Both the position numbers and the translations under genes were made by a program. A DNA stretch of 64,000 nt from Actinernus sp. WN-2022 (lineage: Eukaryota > Cnidaria > Anthozoa > Actiniaria > Actinernidae), in NCBI GenBank assembly GCA_030867875.1, contig JAOWCC010000577.1:75387012-75451011 (forward strand), given 5' to 3'. Below are positions 1 through 12,637 of the stretch, piece after piece. How positions within the stretch are numbered: position 1 is the first letter of the stretch; each line of letters opens with the position of its first letter. The notes beneath the pieces are model-generated. The model saw nothing but the letters and a program-made list of their open reading frames with translations. It did not search any database and was not told the origin of the DNA.

Positions 1-3000
1 ATTCTGTGTTCCCAAGGAAATATGTGCTTCTGCACTCGGCATGATCGACGGGCGAATTCCTAATTCTCGCATCACTGCTTCTACTTCTTACAATGCAAAT
101 CTCCTACCTGCTCGTGCCAGGCTTCATCTTAGACGTCTAGGAAGGCTTCTTGGATCCTGGGCCGCTCGGGTGAATAATGTTGGTCAGTTTCTGCAAGTTG
201 ATCTCGGCAAAGTAACTAAAATCACACGCATAGCGACACAAGGAAGACAAGACGCCAACCAGTGGGTCACCACATACCGTCTGCAGTCCAGCCTGAATGG
301 AGGATATTTCGATTCGTATGCTAACAACAAAGTTGTGAAGGGCAACAAAGACAGGCATGGTGTTGTCGTTAATATACTTGAGCCAGTCATTATCGCTAGA
401 TACATCCGGGTTCTTCCCAAGACGTGGTATGGACACATTTCCATGAGAGTGGAATTGTATGGATGTAAGGAAGGTATGACAACCTACTTTAACCATTAAA
501 ACCTATGTTTACGAACGAAATACGAACAGAAAAACACCTCATTCAATGCATTGTTTTGTAGGATTCCAGATACCAAAGATCCCAGAATGCCAGAGCAAAC
601 TTACCATGGCTGACAATCAGATGTCGGCCTCGTCCGAGTGGAACTCAGGCCACCGAGCAGCTAACGCTAGGTTACATTTCTACGCTGGCGGAGGGAGGAC
701 TGGGGCCTGGTCTGCTCGGGTCAACGACGGTTACCAGTTCCTTGAGATTGATTTTGGTAAAGCAACCCAGATAACACGTGTGTCTACACAAGGACGACAG
801 GACGCCAGCCAATGGGTGAAGAGCTACACTGTAGAATACAGTGTCGACGGCGGAATTTTCACTCCCTACAGCGTTGGTGGGAAAGTTAAGGTAACGGCTA
901 TTAATAGAAATATTTTCCTTTTTGCTTCACACTCTAAATATTGATTTCCTATTGCATTTAATAAAATAGTTGAAATTGTCAACAGATAACAATTAAGATA
1001 ACCCCCAAGACAGAGATTAGCAAAGTGAGTACACGTCATTTTACACTGTAGACCATTGTATCGTTTTACTTTTACAGGTATTAACTGGCAATAGCGACCG
1101 CTACGCTGTCGTTAGTCACGTGCTCGGCAATCCAATCATCACTCGCTATATCCGGGTACGTCCAAAGACCTGGTATGGACACATCTCCATGAGAGTTATA
1201 CGGTTGTTATGAAGGTGAGAAATTTCAGATATCTTGGCTGTTGTCTTTTACTATCGTTCTTAGGCGAATTATTACTTCAACAACGTAATATATCTGTCTA
1301 TTTGCACTGCTGTAATAGCTAAATAAAGAATTTTACAATCTATATTTACTAAGTATAACTATTACATACATATACTGGTGTGACTGTTTTACAATATTTA
1401 CAGATACTTTATACAATACATTTGACGATATCATTATTAGAAAGTAGATATGTATTTCACAGTAGATAGGAGTTGGAGTAACTATACGTTTTCTAAGGTA
1501 ACTCCGTATAGTAGATAACATAAAAGAGGAAAATTCTACAAACATGTTTATTATCTCAGGGTTCACCCCACCTAATGTCTCCCAGTGTGTATCCCCAATG
1601 GGTCGTCCCAGTGGAATTCTGGTCACAGAGCAGCCAACGCGAGACTACATTTCCATGCTGGCGGAGGAAGAACTGGTGCTTGGTCAGCTAGAGTAAACAA
1701 CGATCAGCAATGGCTTCAAGTAGACTTTGATCAGGTGGTGAAAATCAAAAGGGTGGCGACTCAAGGCCGACAGGACGCCAACCAATGGGTGAAAAGTTAC
1801 TCACTTCAATTTAGTCGAGATGGAATCTTCTGGGAAGATTGCCAACAGGGGAAATATGTTGCTGTAAGTTGTACTCATCAGGAATGGGCTTTTTGCAGGA
1901 CACAATCTAGTGTCCTGGATGGTATAACCTTTTTGCAATTGTTATAGCTATGAACCTCCGAAAAGTGAGTACTTCTGTGAAGAACATTTTGGTTTACAGT
2001 GAATAGTTTGTTCTACGTTTGTTTGACATCGTGTACAGAGTCAACTCATTGGTGCATTATTCTCCATGGCGCCTTTCTATCACAACAACATCGATGCATA
2101 GAAAATATACAGTTTGAGAGTTGTTATTTCTTCAAATGATTGCAATGCCGAATTAATGATGACGTCTACACTCGAATCGACCCAGGCTTTTACTTATGCG
2201 AAGATGGGTCAGGAAAGGTCACATTTACACAATTTCAAACAAGCGTAGAACAAAGTTTTCACAGAAGTACTCAAACTTTTCGGAGGTTTATAGCTAAAAA
2301 AATCAAAGGTTGTAGCCACATGTTGATCTTCGAGTTGTTTGCCATCAGTGAAGCCCTTCCTTTTGAAGAGGTTCAGTATTACATGCACTATTCTAACCCA
2401 AGAAAGCAATCTATTTCAGCATTGTGAAAACGAATATTCGTTAATGATTTGTACAATACGCAATGAATACGGACAAAGATTTATACACAATCTTACGAAA
2501 CAATATACATATTATTTAGTATGATGCATTAACGACTTTTTATTATCTATCTAGGTTCTTTCCGGTAACGCCAATAGGTTTACCGTAGTTCTCCACGAAC
2601 TACAGACAGCAATCATCGCACGATTTATCCGCATTAAACCCAAGACCTGGCACAGCCACATCTCACTCAGAGCAGAGTTCTTTGGCTGTAGGAAGGGTAT
2701 AGTATCATAGCAAGAATAATGTCGGAAAGCTTTAATGAGTATGCATCGCTATATGAGTTATTCAAACTTTGTTTTCTCTTCCTTAGGATTCGTTATTCCA
2801 CCTGTCCAATGTGCTGCAGCCCTTGGAATGCAAACTAAGAAGATCCTTGATTCTAGACTCTCTGCTTCCTCCATGTAGAGTGCAACTCATTCACCTGCTC
2901 GTGCTAGACTTCACCTTCCTCGCCAAGGCAGTCTTATGGGTGCTTGGTCTGCTCGATTCAACCATCTCGGTCAGTGGTTACAGGTAGACATGACCCAGAT

Positions 3001-6000
3001 CGCTAAGGTTACTCGTATCGCCATACAAGGTCGCCAGGACGCCAACCAATGGATCACTAGTTACAGTCTGCAGTTCAGTATGGATGGAGGCCATTTTGAG
3101 CCATACATCCATTCCAAGATACTAAAGGGTAACAAGGACAGGAACAGCGTTGTTGGGCACATCTTGAAGCCTGCTATCATAGCGAGATTCATTCGTGTCG
3201 CCCCACACACCTGGTATGGACACATTTCAATGAGACTCGAGCTCTACGGTTGCACAAAAGGTTTGTAAGCTTTATAATTTCTCCAGCCTTCCTTGCCGAA
3301 TTTCTCTTTCGCTATATGCTTTATGTTGATCTAGTCTGTTTTACTGAAATCAGTTTCTTCCTCCCATCAAAGGCTTCCAAGTACCAAATGTAAAAACATG
3401 TCGGGCTGCGATTAAATTGGCCGACAGTCAGATGTCTGCTTCTTCGGAATACAACGCGGCTCACAGAGCAGCTAACGCAAGATTACACTTCATGGCTGGG
3501 GGAGGAAGGACTGGGTCATGGTCTGCTAGAAGCAACGACGCCTTCCAGTTCCTTGAGGTGCATTTTAATAAGGCGACAAAGGTAACCCGTGTGTCTACAC
3601 AAGGACTACAGGATGCCCACCAATGGGTGAAGAGTTACACTTTGGTATACAGTCTGGACGGCAGCATGTTTACGCCATACTCTGTTAGAGGAAGTGTGAA
3701 GGTTTGTTAATAGAGCAAACTTTTAAAATAGATATACGCTTGACAAACAGATTTCGTTCTCGTTTTTCAGGTTTTCACTGGCAACAATGATCGCCACAAG
3801 GTGGTTAGTCACTTGCTCGCTAATCCAATTATCACTCGCTACATCCGGGTACGTCCAAAGACCTGGCAGGGACACATTTCCATGAGAGTAGAGTTCTACG
3901 GTTGCACTGAAGGTAGATGAAATCTCTTATCATTGATATTTCCTTCTTATTCCTGTCTTCTCCAACCTTCAATGTATTGTATCATTTCCAGGATTTGAGC
4001 CGCCTCCAAAACCAGAATGTGTAACTCCACTCGGTTGTCTGTCCATCAAAGATCACCAGTTCTCGGCATCATCACAATACAACGCGGCCCTCAAAGCAGC
4101 AAACGCCAGACTGCATTTGAACGCAAAGAAAGATGTAGATGTAGGTGGAGGTTGGGCAGCTAGACAGAATAACGTCAATCAGTGGATTCAAATAGACTTT
4201 GAAGATTACAAAACAGTAACACGAATTGCTACCCAAGGCCGACAGGAAGCTAACCAATGGGTGACAAGCTATATGGTGCAGTATGGATGGGAAACAGTTT
4301 ATTACCTACAAGAAGAATGGAAAAGACCAGGTGGGTGGCGTGCCTCTTGTAAAACCAAAAAGGTATATCGTGCAGTAAAATGAAATCTTACTTTAATTAC
4401 TGTTATTAATACATTAGTATTTAGTAAGTTGCTTTACTGCTCGAATGTATGGGCAAATGCATCTAATAGAAACATACGTAAGCTACAATCATGTCAAAAC
4501 TATGCCTGTCGTATTGTTAGCGGGGCCAAAAAGTATAACCATATTACACCTATACTAAAAGAGCTAAATTGGCTCCCAGTAGATAAGCTAGTGTATTTTA
4601 GAAGTGCCACTCTGGCCTTCAAATGTATGACTGATTCCGCACCAGGTTATTTAATATCTAAATTCACGAAGCGCTTCAATATTAGTGGTCGTGAACTCGA
4701 AACTCGCAATTATTACAAATCCCCTTATTCAAATCTGCGAGTGGTCAGAAGTTTTTTATTACAGAACAGTAAAAATATGGAACTCACTAGATAATGAACT
4801 GAAATTAAGTTTCAAGTGAAAGGTGAACAGCAAATTATATCAAACATCAAAATAGGTTAAATTAATAGGGGTAATTAAAATTATCATGTACACTGTAGTT
4901 GTGTTGTATTTGTATTTTGTCTTTGAAAAGCCTTTTTAAGGAAAGATAAATAAAGTATGAAGTATGGGTGGAACCTCAGTTGCTGTTCATTTTGATGCTT
5001 TCAGGTATTCCTTGGTAACAGAGACAGAGGTAGCGTTGTTCTCAATGAATTTGACCCTCCCATCCAAAACATTCGCTTTATAAGAGTTCTCCCCCGAAGT
5101 TGGCATGGTCACATCGCTATGCGCATGGAACTGTATGGCTGTAAAGCAGGTTTGTTTATTTCTGACCGCATTCAGAACTGCTTCATTTGATGTCGGTGTT
5201 ATGCCTGAGAGCGAGCAACACCAGGGGTTATATTAAACCATGATTTAGACCACAAAGCGTAACCGACATATACTTGTCATTCCACAGGGATTCCAAAGCT
5301 GATCGCTCCGTGCAGTAAAGCTCTGGACCTGGGCGTCATCCTAGATCGTTCAGGTAGTGTTGGCGCCGCTAACTTCAAGAAGGTCAAAAAGTTCCTCTCA
5401 ATTCTGGTTACTCGCCTTGGCATCTCTTCATCCGGTAGCCGTCTTGGGATAATCGCCTACAGCTCTACAGCGACCCGCATCGTCAGCTTCGCATCTACTG
5501 CCTCGCAGAGGTTACCCGCTATGAAGACTGTTATCGATCGTATTCCATTCACTGCAGGCGGAACTCGTACAGACATAGCATTGAGACTGGCCAATAGCGA
5601 CCTGTTCTCGCCGAGTGGAGGAGATCGACGTGATAAACCAGACGTGTTGATTGTGATGACAGATGGAAAGACCAACGCTGGCAGTGCTCCTTACTCCACT
5701 GTACTGAAACCCCTTCTGGTGAGTAAAACTTCATTTTCCGCACTAGAAATATGTTGGGTTACAAAAAAGAACACTATTGCTTCGAATCGTGCACTTCGGT
5801 AAGGTTTTCAAAATGATCATTTGTTTTCCTTCTCTGCAGGCCAAGCATGTTGATTTGATCGCCGTCGGTATTGGCTCCGGTATCAACAAAGCTGAACTCC
5901 TTCAGATCGCCAACAACAAACAAAACAAAGTCCTTCAAGTAGATAACTTTGATGCCCTCTAGCCAGCTGAATGCTATTCTGGCAATGTCTTGCAAACCAA

Positions 6001-6005
6001 AATAA
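1..6005 (+). pseudogene. Decayed upstream copy of discoidin-repeat/vWA gene (5' end outside window)
   Basis: This copy aligns exon for exon with the intact gene at 33319-42520; base 1 corresponds to 35992, one base inside exon 4 of that gene. Homologous exons are 1-473, 562-890, 1078-1214, 1560-1863, 2555-2696, 2787-3260, 3373-3701, 3771-3912, 3992-4330, 5005-5149, 5288-5718 and 5840-6005. Splice sites are conserved, but the reading frame is broken at least five times relative to the intact copy: a 5-bp deletion near 1197, a 40-bp deletion near 1606, a TGG-to-TAG stop at 2876-2878, a 5-bp deletion near 4281, and a 2-bp deletion creating a stop at 5960-5962. Several single exons stay open, for example the vWA exon 5288-5718 with its DRSGS and TDG metal-site motifs. 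Exons 1-3 would lie before the window. An expressed, exon-skipping transcript is possible but would have to avoid five exons. Confidence 0.85.
4429..4794 (+). mobile_element. Non-LTR retrotransposon 3' fragment (reverse transcriptase C-terminus) in an intron
   Basis: This is a 121-codon open stretch of the type found at the C-terminus of CR1/L2/Jockey-like reverse transcriptases, with CRIVSGAKKYNHITPILKEL followed by LNWLPVDKLVYFRSATLAFK. It has no ATG of its own and the upstream RT core is missing. It lies in the intron between the exons ending at 4330 and starting at 5005. The same fragment is at 40946-41313 in the intact copy, so the insertion is older than the segmental duplication. Clade assignment is tentative. 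Confidence 0.65.
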
Positions 6006-6128
6006 GATCGTTAATGTCGGGATATCAAAGATGTACGATGTAGAAAGAGCTAGAAAAATAAAATAAAAATGAATGGAACAATATAACCTTTCTTATTTGT
6101 AGAAAACGATACAGCAAGTCTTAAGACT

Positions 6129-6459
6129 TAAAGGATACCCTGGCTCTTGAAATAAGTTGTCGTTAAATTCTTGGCAATATGGTCTAATTTGAGGGGGAAA
6201 AAGTATTTTAGTCTTTCACGGTAGTCCCTATTGTAAAGATGGCTACGCCCGCGACCAAAATGCCTCATACTAGACCATATTACCAACAATTTAACGACGG
6301 CTTGTCAATAATCCTGTACCGCTCGAGATCTGTATTCTGATTGCACTATTATACTGTAGCTCTATTGTTAGGGTGTATTGTTGGTTAAGCCAATGCCGTG
6401 GCTCCTTTCGAGCGGTACAGGATGCCCTCAACTTGTTCCAACAGCCAGGGTTTCCTTTA
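6129..6459. mobile_element. MITE with TTAA-flanked terminal inverted repeats (piggyBac-like)
   Basis: The left end TTAAAGGATACCCTGGCTCT and the right end AGCCAGGGTTTCCTTTAA are inverted copies, and each is bounded by TTAA, the target preferred by piggyBac-type elements. No coding capacity is seen. A second inner inverted pair, CCTGTACCGCTCGAG near 6313 and CGAGCGGTACAGG near 6409, suggests a foldback structure. The intact gene copy carries only the first 15 bases of this end (42646-42660). Confidence 0.6.
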
Positions 6460-7981
6460 AATAGGCACTGTCAACCGAATTCAACCTGAAGTTTCTTAAA
6501 CAATACTGAGCTTTTGTAAACCACTTGCTATTGTTTGAGAGGCTTATCCTTAAATGTGCTTTTGAGAATACTTGAAAGAGTATCGCGCGTTTAAGGCGAA
6601 CTTGGTAACCACTACACCGTCTGAGAACTTACGGATTGTAGTACCATACAATTTCCAATTACATCTGATATAACTGATCTACAGTGTGAAATGTGGATGA
6701 TTACACTTAGTTAGAATACTCTTTGGTGCCTTTCTAGTTTCTTTATTAATGCCGGAATAATCGACATGGTCCTTCTACTTTACATACTCTCTTACGTGTG
6801 TAGGTCCCGTCTAACTGACAACCGGTGTACGCACTCGTATCGGTACGTTTGTGCGTAGTTTTGGCGGGTTTTACAGCTGGCATGGCGCCTGTGACTCAAT
6901 TCATAGTTTTCCATCATAAATACAGACTATTCAGATTTGTGTATTGCATGTATGAGTAGCAGGCATGTTAACACGAAAGGGGTCTTTTCATGTTCGTCTT
7001 GTAGAGTTTAAAGTGGCCACGTTTCTAGAAGTGATGGATTCAAAGCACTAAATAGCAAAATAAGTGGTCATCATTTACTTTCATACGAGCATGAATAAGG
7101 GCTACTTTAACAGAACATTCAAAAACTCATGAATAATTAATGAGCATTTTGTCAAATCAGATGAAGCAAATCAGTCACGTGCATGCTCCTTTATACCTGA
7201 TAAAATCTCATCATTCTAAACAGCCATCGGAGGGATTTGAATTCTGTCCCAGGGGGAAACGGGGTTAATGATTGAGACAATGGATAAGCACCTTGCAACT
7301 CTTGGAATTTCTATTGATGTTTTAGCTTTCTCATTGAAATGCTAATTAGGATGAACGTTTTATATAAAGAATACTAATGAACATGAAATATTATATAAAG
7401 TTTCATCCTAATTAAGAATTCACTGATAAAGACCCAAAGATAGCAAAAAGTACACGGAACATAAGGTACCTAGATAATAAATTTTGCACTAAATTTACTA
7501 ATATCAGCAGACTATAGCGAGATACACAGAGAATATTTTTAAAATGAAGTTATCGAACTACCATTACTTGTTTACCGAGCCACTGTTTAGTTCCAATTAT
7601 TAAACCAAACTCAAAGCCGTAAAATAATATAAACGTGCATTAAACTTACAAACATCCTCTTCATATTTTGTGCCGGAGTCAAAAATTTAGAGTCTGCCGT
7701 CATGTCAGTCACATCGCTTTCCAAGTCTTGAACTTTATCGATGTCAACCACGACACCAAATCCTTCAAGTGTAGATTATTCTTGCCCTAGCTTGTTCCTT
7801 GCCACGGAATGCTTTCAGCATTGCGAAACGCCGGTTCAAACAACATAGTATGGTAATTTCTTCATGTCAATCCCTTGAGATGTTCGTAATTGCAGGCGGT
7901 GATTACTCGAATATTTTGCATGGCGTTGTGAATACAAAGGTTCAATGGTTCATTAAGTAACCATTATGAGTTTTTGAAGCC
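6460..7981. other. Gene-free AT-rich stretch
   Basis: I see no open frame with recognisable similarity and no clear element end in this interval. Composition is AT-rich, as in the other intergenic parts of the window. Confidence 0.5.
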
Positions 7982-8081
7982 GTTTAATAAACTCGCAGCA
8001 CGTGTTTTATCAGGTCTAAAACTCTCGGGCTGCGCCCTCGAGTTTTAAACCTGATAAAACACTGCTGCTCGTTTATTAAAC
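7982..8081. repeat. Foldback (hairpin) MITE-like element, about 100 bp
   Basis: GTTTAATAAAC and GTGTTTTATCAGGT on the left are mirrored by ACCTGATAAAACAC (with one small gap) and GTTTATTAAAC on the right. The whole stretch can fold into one long hairpin around a GC-rich centre near 8031. It has no coding capacity. Confidence 0.6.
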
Positions 8082-8141
8082 AGTACTTAACCAAAAAAAG
8101 AAATAAAGAAATACCTGTAGTGTAGTGTGTCCAAAACAGTT

Positions 8142-8298
8142 TGTTATGATTCTTCTTTATTAGATAATGATACGTGGCTGTATATTGCACGAGTTACAGT
8201 GTAGAGGGAGTGAGGATTACATGTGATCATATTACTTATATACATCGGATTGTGTAATCATATATCAAGTCATGTGGCTGTAACGCAATATCATGACA
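8142..8298 (-). repeat. 3' LTR of the Gypsy-type element
   Basis: About 157 bp, starting TGTCATGAT and ending ATCATAACA on the minus strand. It matches the 5' LTR at 12638-12793 with a few substitutions and one small indel. The purine-rich tract ACGGAAAGGGGGA (8299-8311, minus strand) lies directly before it, as expected of a plus-strand primer. Confidence 0.85.
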
Positions 8299-8429
8299 TC
8301 CCCCTTTCCGTGGGATTAGATTCTTACTATATATAACCCAATTATAAATCATGTCAATCACATTAACTTGAACTAGAAAGTCATTGTTCCTGATAATATC
8401 CATATATATATATCGTGTTCTGCAACAGT

Positions 8430-8729
8430 CTACAGGTTAAGACGATTTGGCGGTTTCACAGTTCTGCCACTTCGTGTCGTCACTCCTTGAGCGGGACTGT
8501 TAGTCTGGTTTGTACAGCTTTGTGCGACATCAGGAGTGTTAGCATCAGTGGTAAGTGCTGGTGAGGTGGGGGGTATTGGAGGAGGAGGGATCTCTCGGAT
8601 GTGCGCTCGATTTCGACGCAATTCTGCTCCCGTAGGTGTTGTGACTCTGTATGATCTTTGGGCAGATTCGTGTGCCTCTTTGATGACTGCAGGTTTCCAC
8701 TTGAGCGTTATTGGATCTTGGATATTCAC
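8430..8729 (-). pseudogene. Integrase C-terminal region of Gypsy-type polyprotein
   Basis: An open stretch of 99 codons downstream of the integrase core. It contains a short SH3-like run (YRVTTPTGAELRRNRAHIRE) typical of the Gypsy integrase tail, then a Pro/Ser/Thr-rich end. It is out of frame with the preceding core segment. The end of the polyprotein falls just before the 3' LTR region. Confidence 0.6.
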
Positions 8730-8806
8730 ATGCTGGTCTGGTTGAAGAGCTGGGAGTGCTTTGGTGTGACGGTCGTAGTACTGCCTTTGTATTTCTTGTC
8801 GTTTCT

Positions 8807-9373
8807 CTAGCCTGCTGATGACTTCTCGTCGTTATTTCCCCGTTCGATTGATCGTGGTAGGTTATCTTGGAGCTTCCGTCCAAGCAGCAGTTCTGAAGGT
8901 GATGGCAACTGGCTGTCGATCGGTGTTGTACGGAGACACAGAAGAGCCATGTTGGGATCTGTATTTGACTTCTTCGCCTTCTGGAGTGATGCCTTCACTG
9001 CCCTTACTTGGCTCTCTATGAAGCCATTACTGCGGGGATAGTGTGGAGAGCTTGTATCGTGATGGAATCCATATTCTCTGGAGAATTCCTTAAAGATATT
9101 GCTATCATAGTGTGGACCATTGTCTGACCTTACAATTTTCGGTACTCCTTGCTCGCTGAAGATCTGCTTCATCGCATCGATGACGGTTTTGCTGCTACTG
9201 TTTCCTTTTGGAATCTTCCTTACAAAGGGATATTTGGAGTAGTAGTCAGCGACTACTAGGCACTCGGAGTTGTCTAGGTAGAAGACGTCTGTACCAATAG
9301 TATGCCATGGTCTTGGTGGTACTTCGATTAGCATGAGTGGTTGCTTGTTTGGAATTCCTGACAGGTGGTACAT
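8807..9373 (-). pseudogene. Integrase catalytic core of Gypsy-type element
   Basis: The DDE core of a retroviral-type integrase, which joins the reverse-transcribed DNA to the host chromosome. The three acidic residues are seen in order: Asp in GTDVFYLDN, Asp in RSDNGPHYDS, and Glu in RSNGFIESQVRAVK. The zinc-binding N-terminal part is in another frame, at the end of the 9328-11025 segment. The two frames overlap around 9345, where a 1-nt shift breaks the polyprotein. Confidence 0.8.
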
Positions 9374-11025
9374 GATTTGGTGATTCTGTCGATGTCATTG
9401 TTTAACTTCCTCCAATAAACAGCGCTTCTTGCTCTTAGTTTGGTTTTCTCTGCGCCTTGGTGAGCTGCATGAAGCTTGGTTAGGGTTTCTTCCTGAAGTA
9501 CGGAGGGTATGATGATTCTATGACCTTTCATCAGTATGCTGTCCTCTATGGATATCTCGTCGCGGTATGACCAGTAAGGTTTCACAATGTTTGGGACTTT
9601 GTTGATGGTTGACGGCCAGCCTTCGTATACGACTTCTTTCAAGGCGACGAGCTCGCTGTCGGTGCTGGTATGTGTCGTGATTCTCTCGATCATTTCGCTG
9701 CTGAATTGAGGGCAAACCTCGTGTATTTGCACATTCATGTCCTGGACTGGATCCTTTTCTTCGGGGGAAAGGCGGGATAGTACATCAGCTAGCAGCATTT
9801 CCGTGCTTGGAATGTATTTGATAGAGAGGTCGTATGGCTGTAGTCTCAGCAGCATTCGCTGTAGACGTGGCGGTGCTGACGTCAGATGCTTCAAGTGGAT
9901 ACTCACGAGTGGTTTGTGATCACTTAGTACTGTAAATGGGCGGCCATAAAGGTATGTATGAAATCGTTCACAGCCATATACTACTGCCAATAACTCTCTC
10001 TCGATGTTAGCGTATCTCGTTTCAACTTCGGTTAAGGCTTTGCTTGCGAAAGCTACTGGCCTGCCGTCTTGCATCAGGGCTGCGCCGAGGCCCTTGGTCG
10101 ATGCATCTACTTGGAGGGTCACTTCTTTGGTGTTGTCAGAGTACGTTAGCGTGATTTCTTCGCTAATGGACTTTTTTACGTTGTTGAACGCTGATTGGTA
10201 ATTTGTGTTCCATGTGAACCGGTTGCCCTCCTTCAGTAGCTCTCTCAAGGGCGCTGTGAAGGAGCTCCGGTTCTGGATGAAGGGACCCATGTATGTGGCT
10301 AAGCCGAGGAACGTCTGGAGCTCCCGGCGGTCGGTTGGACTATTCATCTGCCTTAGTGCTGATACTTTGGCAGGATCTGGCTTCACGCCATCTTCGCTGC
10401 ATATGACTCCGAAGAACGTGATTTGATTCTGCTTAATGAAGCATTTGTCTTCATTTAACTTCAGCTCTGTTTCTTCGCATCGTTTGATCATGCCGTGTAA
10501 GTGGCGATCATGTTCCTCGCTTGTCTTGCCGTAGACAATGATGTCATCCGCTATGCCTACGACACCTTGGCATCCTTCGAATGTCTGGTCGATCTTCGAC
10601 TGGAAGACGTCCTGAGACATCCTCAACCCAAACGCCATGCGCTTGAAGCGGTATCTGCCGAATGGCGAGTTAAAGGTGGTCAGGTAACTTGACTCCCGGT
10701 CGAGGACCACATTCCAGTAACCGCTTCTGGCATCCAAGATGGAGAAGTATTTCGCGCCGCTTAGCTTCGGCAGTATTTCCTCTAGGGTGGGTGTCACGTG
10801 GTGATCTCTCTGGATGGCTGCATTCAGATCTTTAGGATCAAGGCATATCCTCAGCCGTCCGTTCGGTTTCTGTCTATATACTAGACTATTCACCCATGCA
10901 GTTGGTTCTCCTTCTCTTACTTTGGTTATGATATCCCGCGCTACCATGTCATCTAGTTCGCGTTTAATATCGTTTCTTAGGCTTATGGGCACGCGTCTGG
11001 GCGAGTGAATAATTGGTGGAACCAC
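9328..11025 (-). pseudogene. Reverse transcriptase, RNase H and integrase zinc domain (pol)
   Basis: A 565-codon segment of the pol polyprotein. The RT fingers/palm (LDPKDLNAAI, FSILDARSGYWNV, and the catalytic GIADDIIVYG with ADD where YxDD is usual) are followed by an RNase H domain with LQVDASTKGLGAAL and TVLSDHKPL. The HHCC zinc site of integrase follows (HAAHQG ... CTTCQEF). It copies element RNA into DNA and removes the RNA strand. The segment is long and open, so decay is limited, but it is cut off from protease upstream (near 11120) and from the integrase core downstream (near 9345) by frameshifts. Confidence 0.9.
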
Positions 11026-11324
11026 TGGGTCTAAGGTTATGTGGTACTCGCCTTGGAACCTGCTGATTCCATCAAAACATGATGGATAATTGGTGATTAG
11101 ATGCTCTTTATAAATTATCTCTTATCACATCATTCGGTTGCGCGTTTCCGGTAGTGCGTATTTGCGCATTGCTAGTGCGTGTTGGCGAGCTGCTAGTTTG
11201 TTCTGCGCTTTTCCCTACAGAACAGTTCAGTGAAATGAGTTTTAGTTCTAGTGCGGTGGGCAAACCGATAATTGCAGGACCTTGGGCTTCTGTGATGTAA
11301 AATCTGGCGGTTGTGTTCTTCCCC

Positions 11325-11930
11325 TCATATGCGCATTGTATGTCGCACGGTTATCTTTGCCCCGCCGTATGCTGTTAAGACCGTGTTGGAGCCCCTTAGC
11401 GTGCCTGGTTTTGGTTGCCCGTTCTCTTTGACGTTGTTAGGAAACATGCTGCGGTACAGGCTAAGCGGTAAAATATTTCCCTGTGCTCCGGTATCTAGTT
11501 TTGCTTTTAAGAGAGTGTTACTATTGCGCATGCTCGGCAACGTGACATCGACTTTTACAAATACTTCGTCTTTCTGTGTCTGGATTTGTGTGACGCTGTC
11601 AATGGTTATCGTCTCAAACGTCAATGAGTCAAATTTCTCGTCCACATCATAGTATTCGTCATAGTCGTTCCTCTCTAGCGCGTGCACCCTTCTACCTGTG
11701 CGGTACCCCCGTGTGTTGGCTGATCTGGGATTCGCTTGTTGTTTTGTAGGACCCGGCGTGTGTGCGTACTTGTCGGGATAGCTGTGCGCGTTCTTGCCCT
11801 CGATTGCTTTGAGGCGACATGCTTTGCTCCAGTGGTTTGGTTTTGAACAGTGGATACAAAGTGATCCAAATGCAGGACATTTTTTTGGCTCGTGCTCGCC
11901 TCCGCAGTTCCTGCATTTCTGCTTCCTGAT
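11325..11930 (-). pseudogene. Gag zinc knuckles and retropepsin-type protease
   Basis: From about 11930 the minus-strand frame reads Cys-rich knuckles (CIHCSKPNHWSKAC). It continues into an aspartic protease with the catalytic LDTGAQGNILP motif at about residue 67 of the last 120 codons. The protease would cut the Gag-Pol polyprotein. Its frame differs from that of the N-terminal gag segment at 11675-12505, so a shift occurs near 11930, either a programmed frameshift or a lesion. The frame stops at 11325. Confidence 0.75.
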
Positions 11931-12505
11931 TTTCCAATTGCGTGAATGTTGTTTTCTCCGTTCAGTTGCGCTACGTGTGCGATTGTCGCTTCATATGTGC
12001 GCGCAAAGTCTACTGCCTTGTCTAGGGTTAGGTCTTTCCCTGCCTCTAGTATACGCTCTTGGGCTTTTTTGTGTTTTGTGCCGACACTTATTTGCTCGAT
12101 TAGTCGCTCATTGATCTCGCGCTGGTCACGGAATTTGCATTTTGTGGCCTGATTTCGGCATTTGGTCATGAAATCATCGGTGGTTTCTTCATTCGTTTGT
12201 CTCAACTGTTGTAGTTGGAATCGGGCTAGTCGGTGGTTGGTTCTAGGAGCTAGGTGTTTGTCGAATTTCTCCCAGATGGATTTAGGTTTTGTTTTATCTT
12301 CGGGTTCTTCCCACGTGAAGCTGTTGTAGATATCTACCCCCGGGCGGCCAATCCAGAGTAAGATATAGGAAGCTTTCTCGATGTCTGTTTTCTTCGAGAA
12401 CGGCCCAACGAATACTAAGTTACGGTATTGCTTAAAACGCGCAAATTCGTCGGTTATATCGCTTGCTTGCCAGTTCATGACGGGTGGTGTAAAACCCGTG
12501 GCCAT
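11675..12505 (-). pseudogene. Gag (capsid) segment of Gypsy-type element
   Basis: A 276-codon stretch beginning at an ATG about 130 bp inside the 5' LTR. The region up to about residue 190 (NSFTWEEPEDKTKPKSIWEK, then RLARFQLQQLRQTNEETTDD) has the look of a Gypsy-type capsid domain (retrotrans_gag). The last third is probably out of frame, because the expected zinc knuckles are found in another frame from about 11930. Confidence 0.75.
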
Positions 12506-12620
12506 ATTGTTTGACCCTGAGTTGATTTCACAATACTATTGTCACGGTTCTCGATTCTTTATTTCTTTTATGGAATGGACTTACCGGCGTGCTCTCGTCT
12601 TTATTCCTTGTTCGTTAAAT

Positions 12621-12637
12621 CCCACTTCTTGGCACCA
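12621..12637 (-). promoter_or_regulatory. Primer-binding site of the Gypsy-type element
   Basis: TGGTGCCAAGAAGTGGG on the minus strand directly follows the 5' LTR. It starts with TGG, as expected for pairing to the CCA end of a tRNA primer. I cannot name the tRNA from sequence alone. Confidence 0.75.

Noticed and set aside
137..496. Minus-strand frames opposite the discoidin exons in both copies
   Set aside because: They are complementary shadows of conserved exons.
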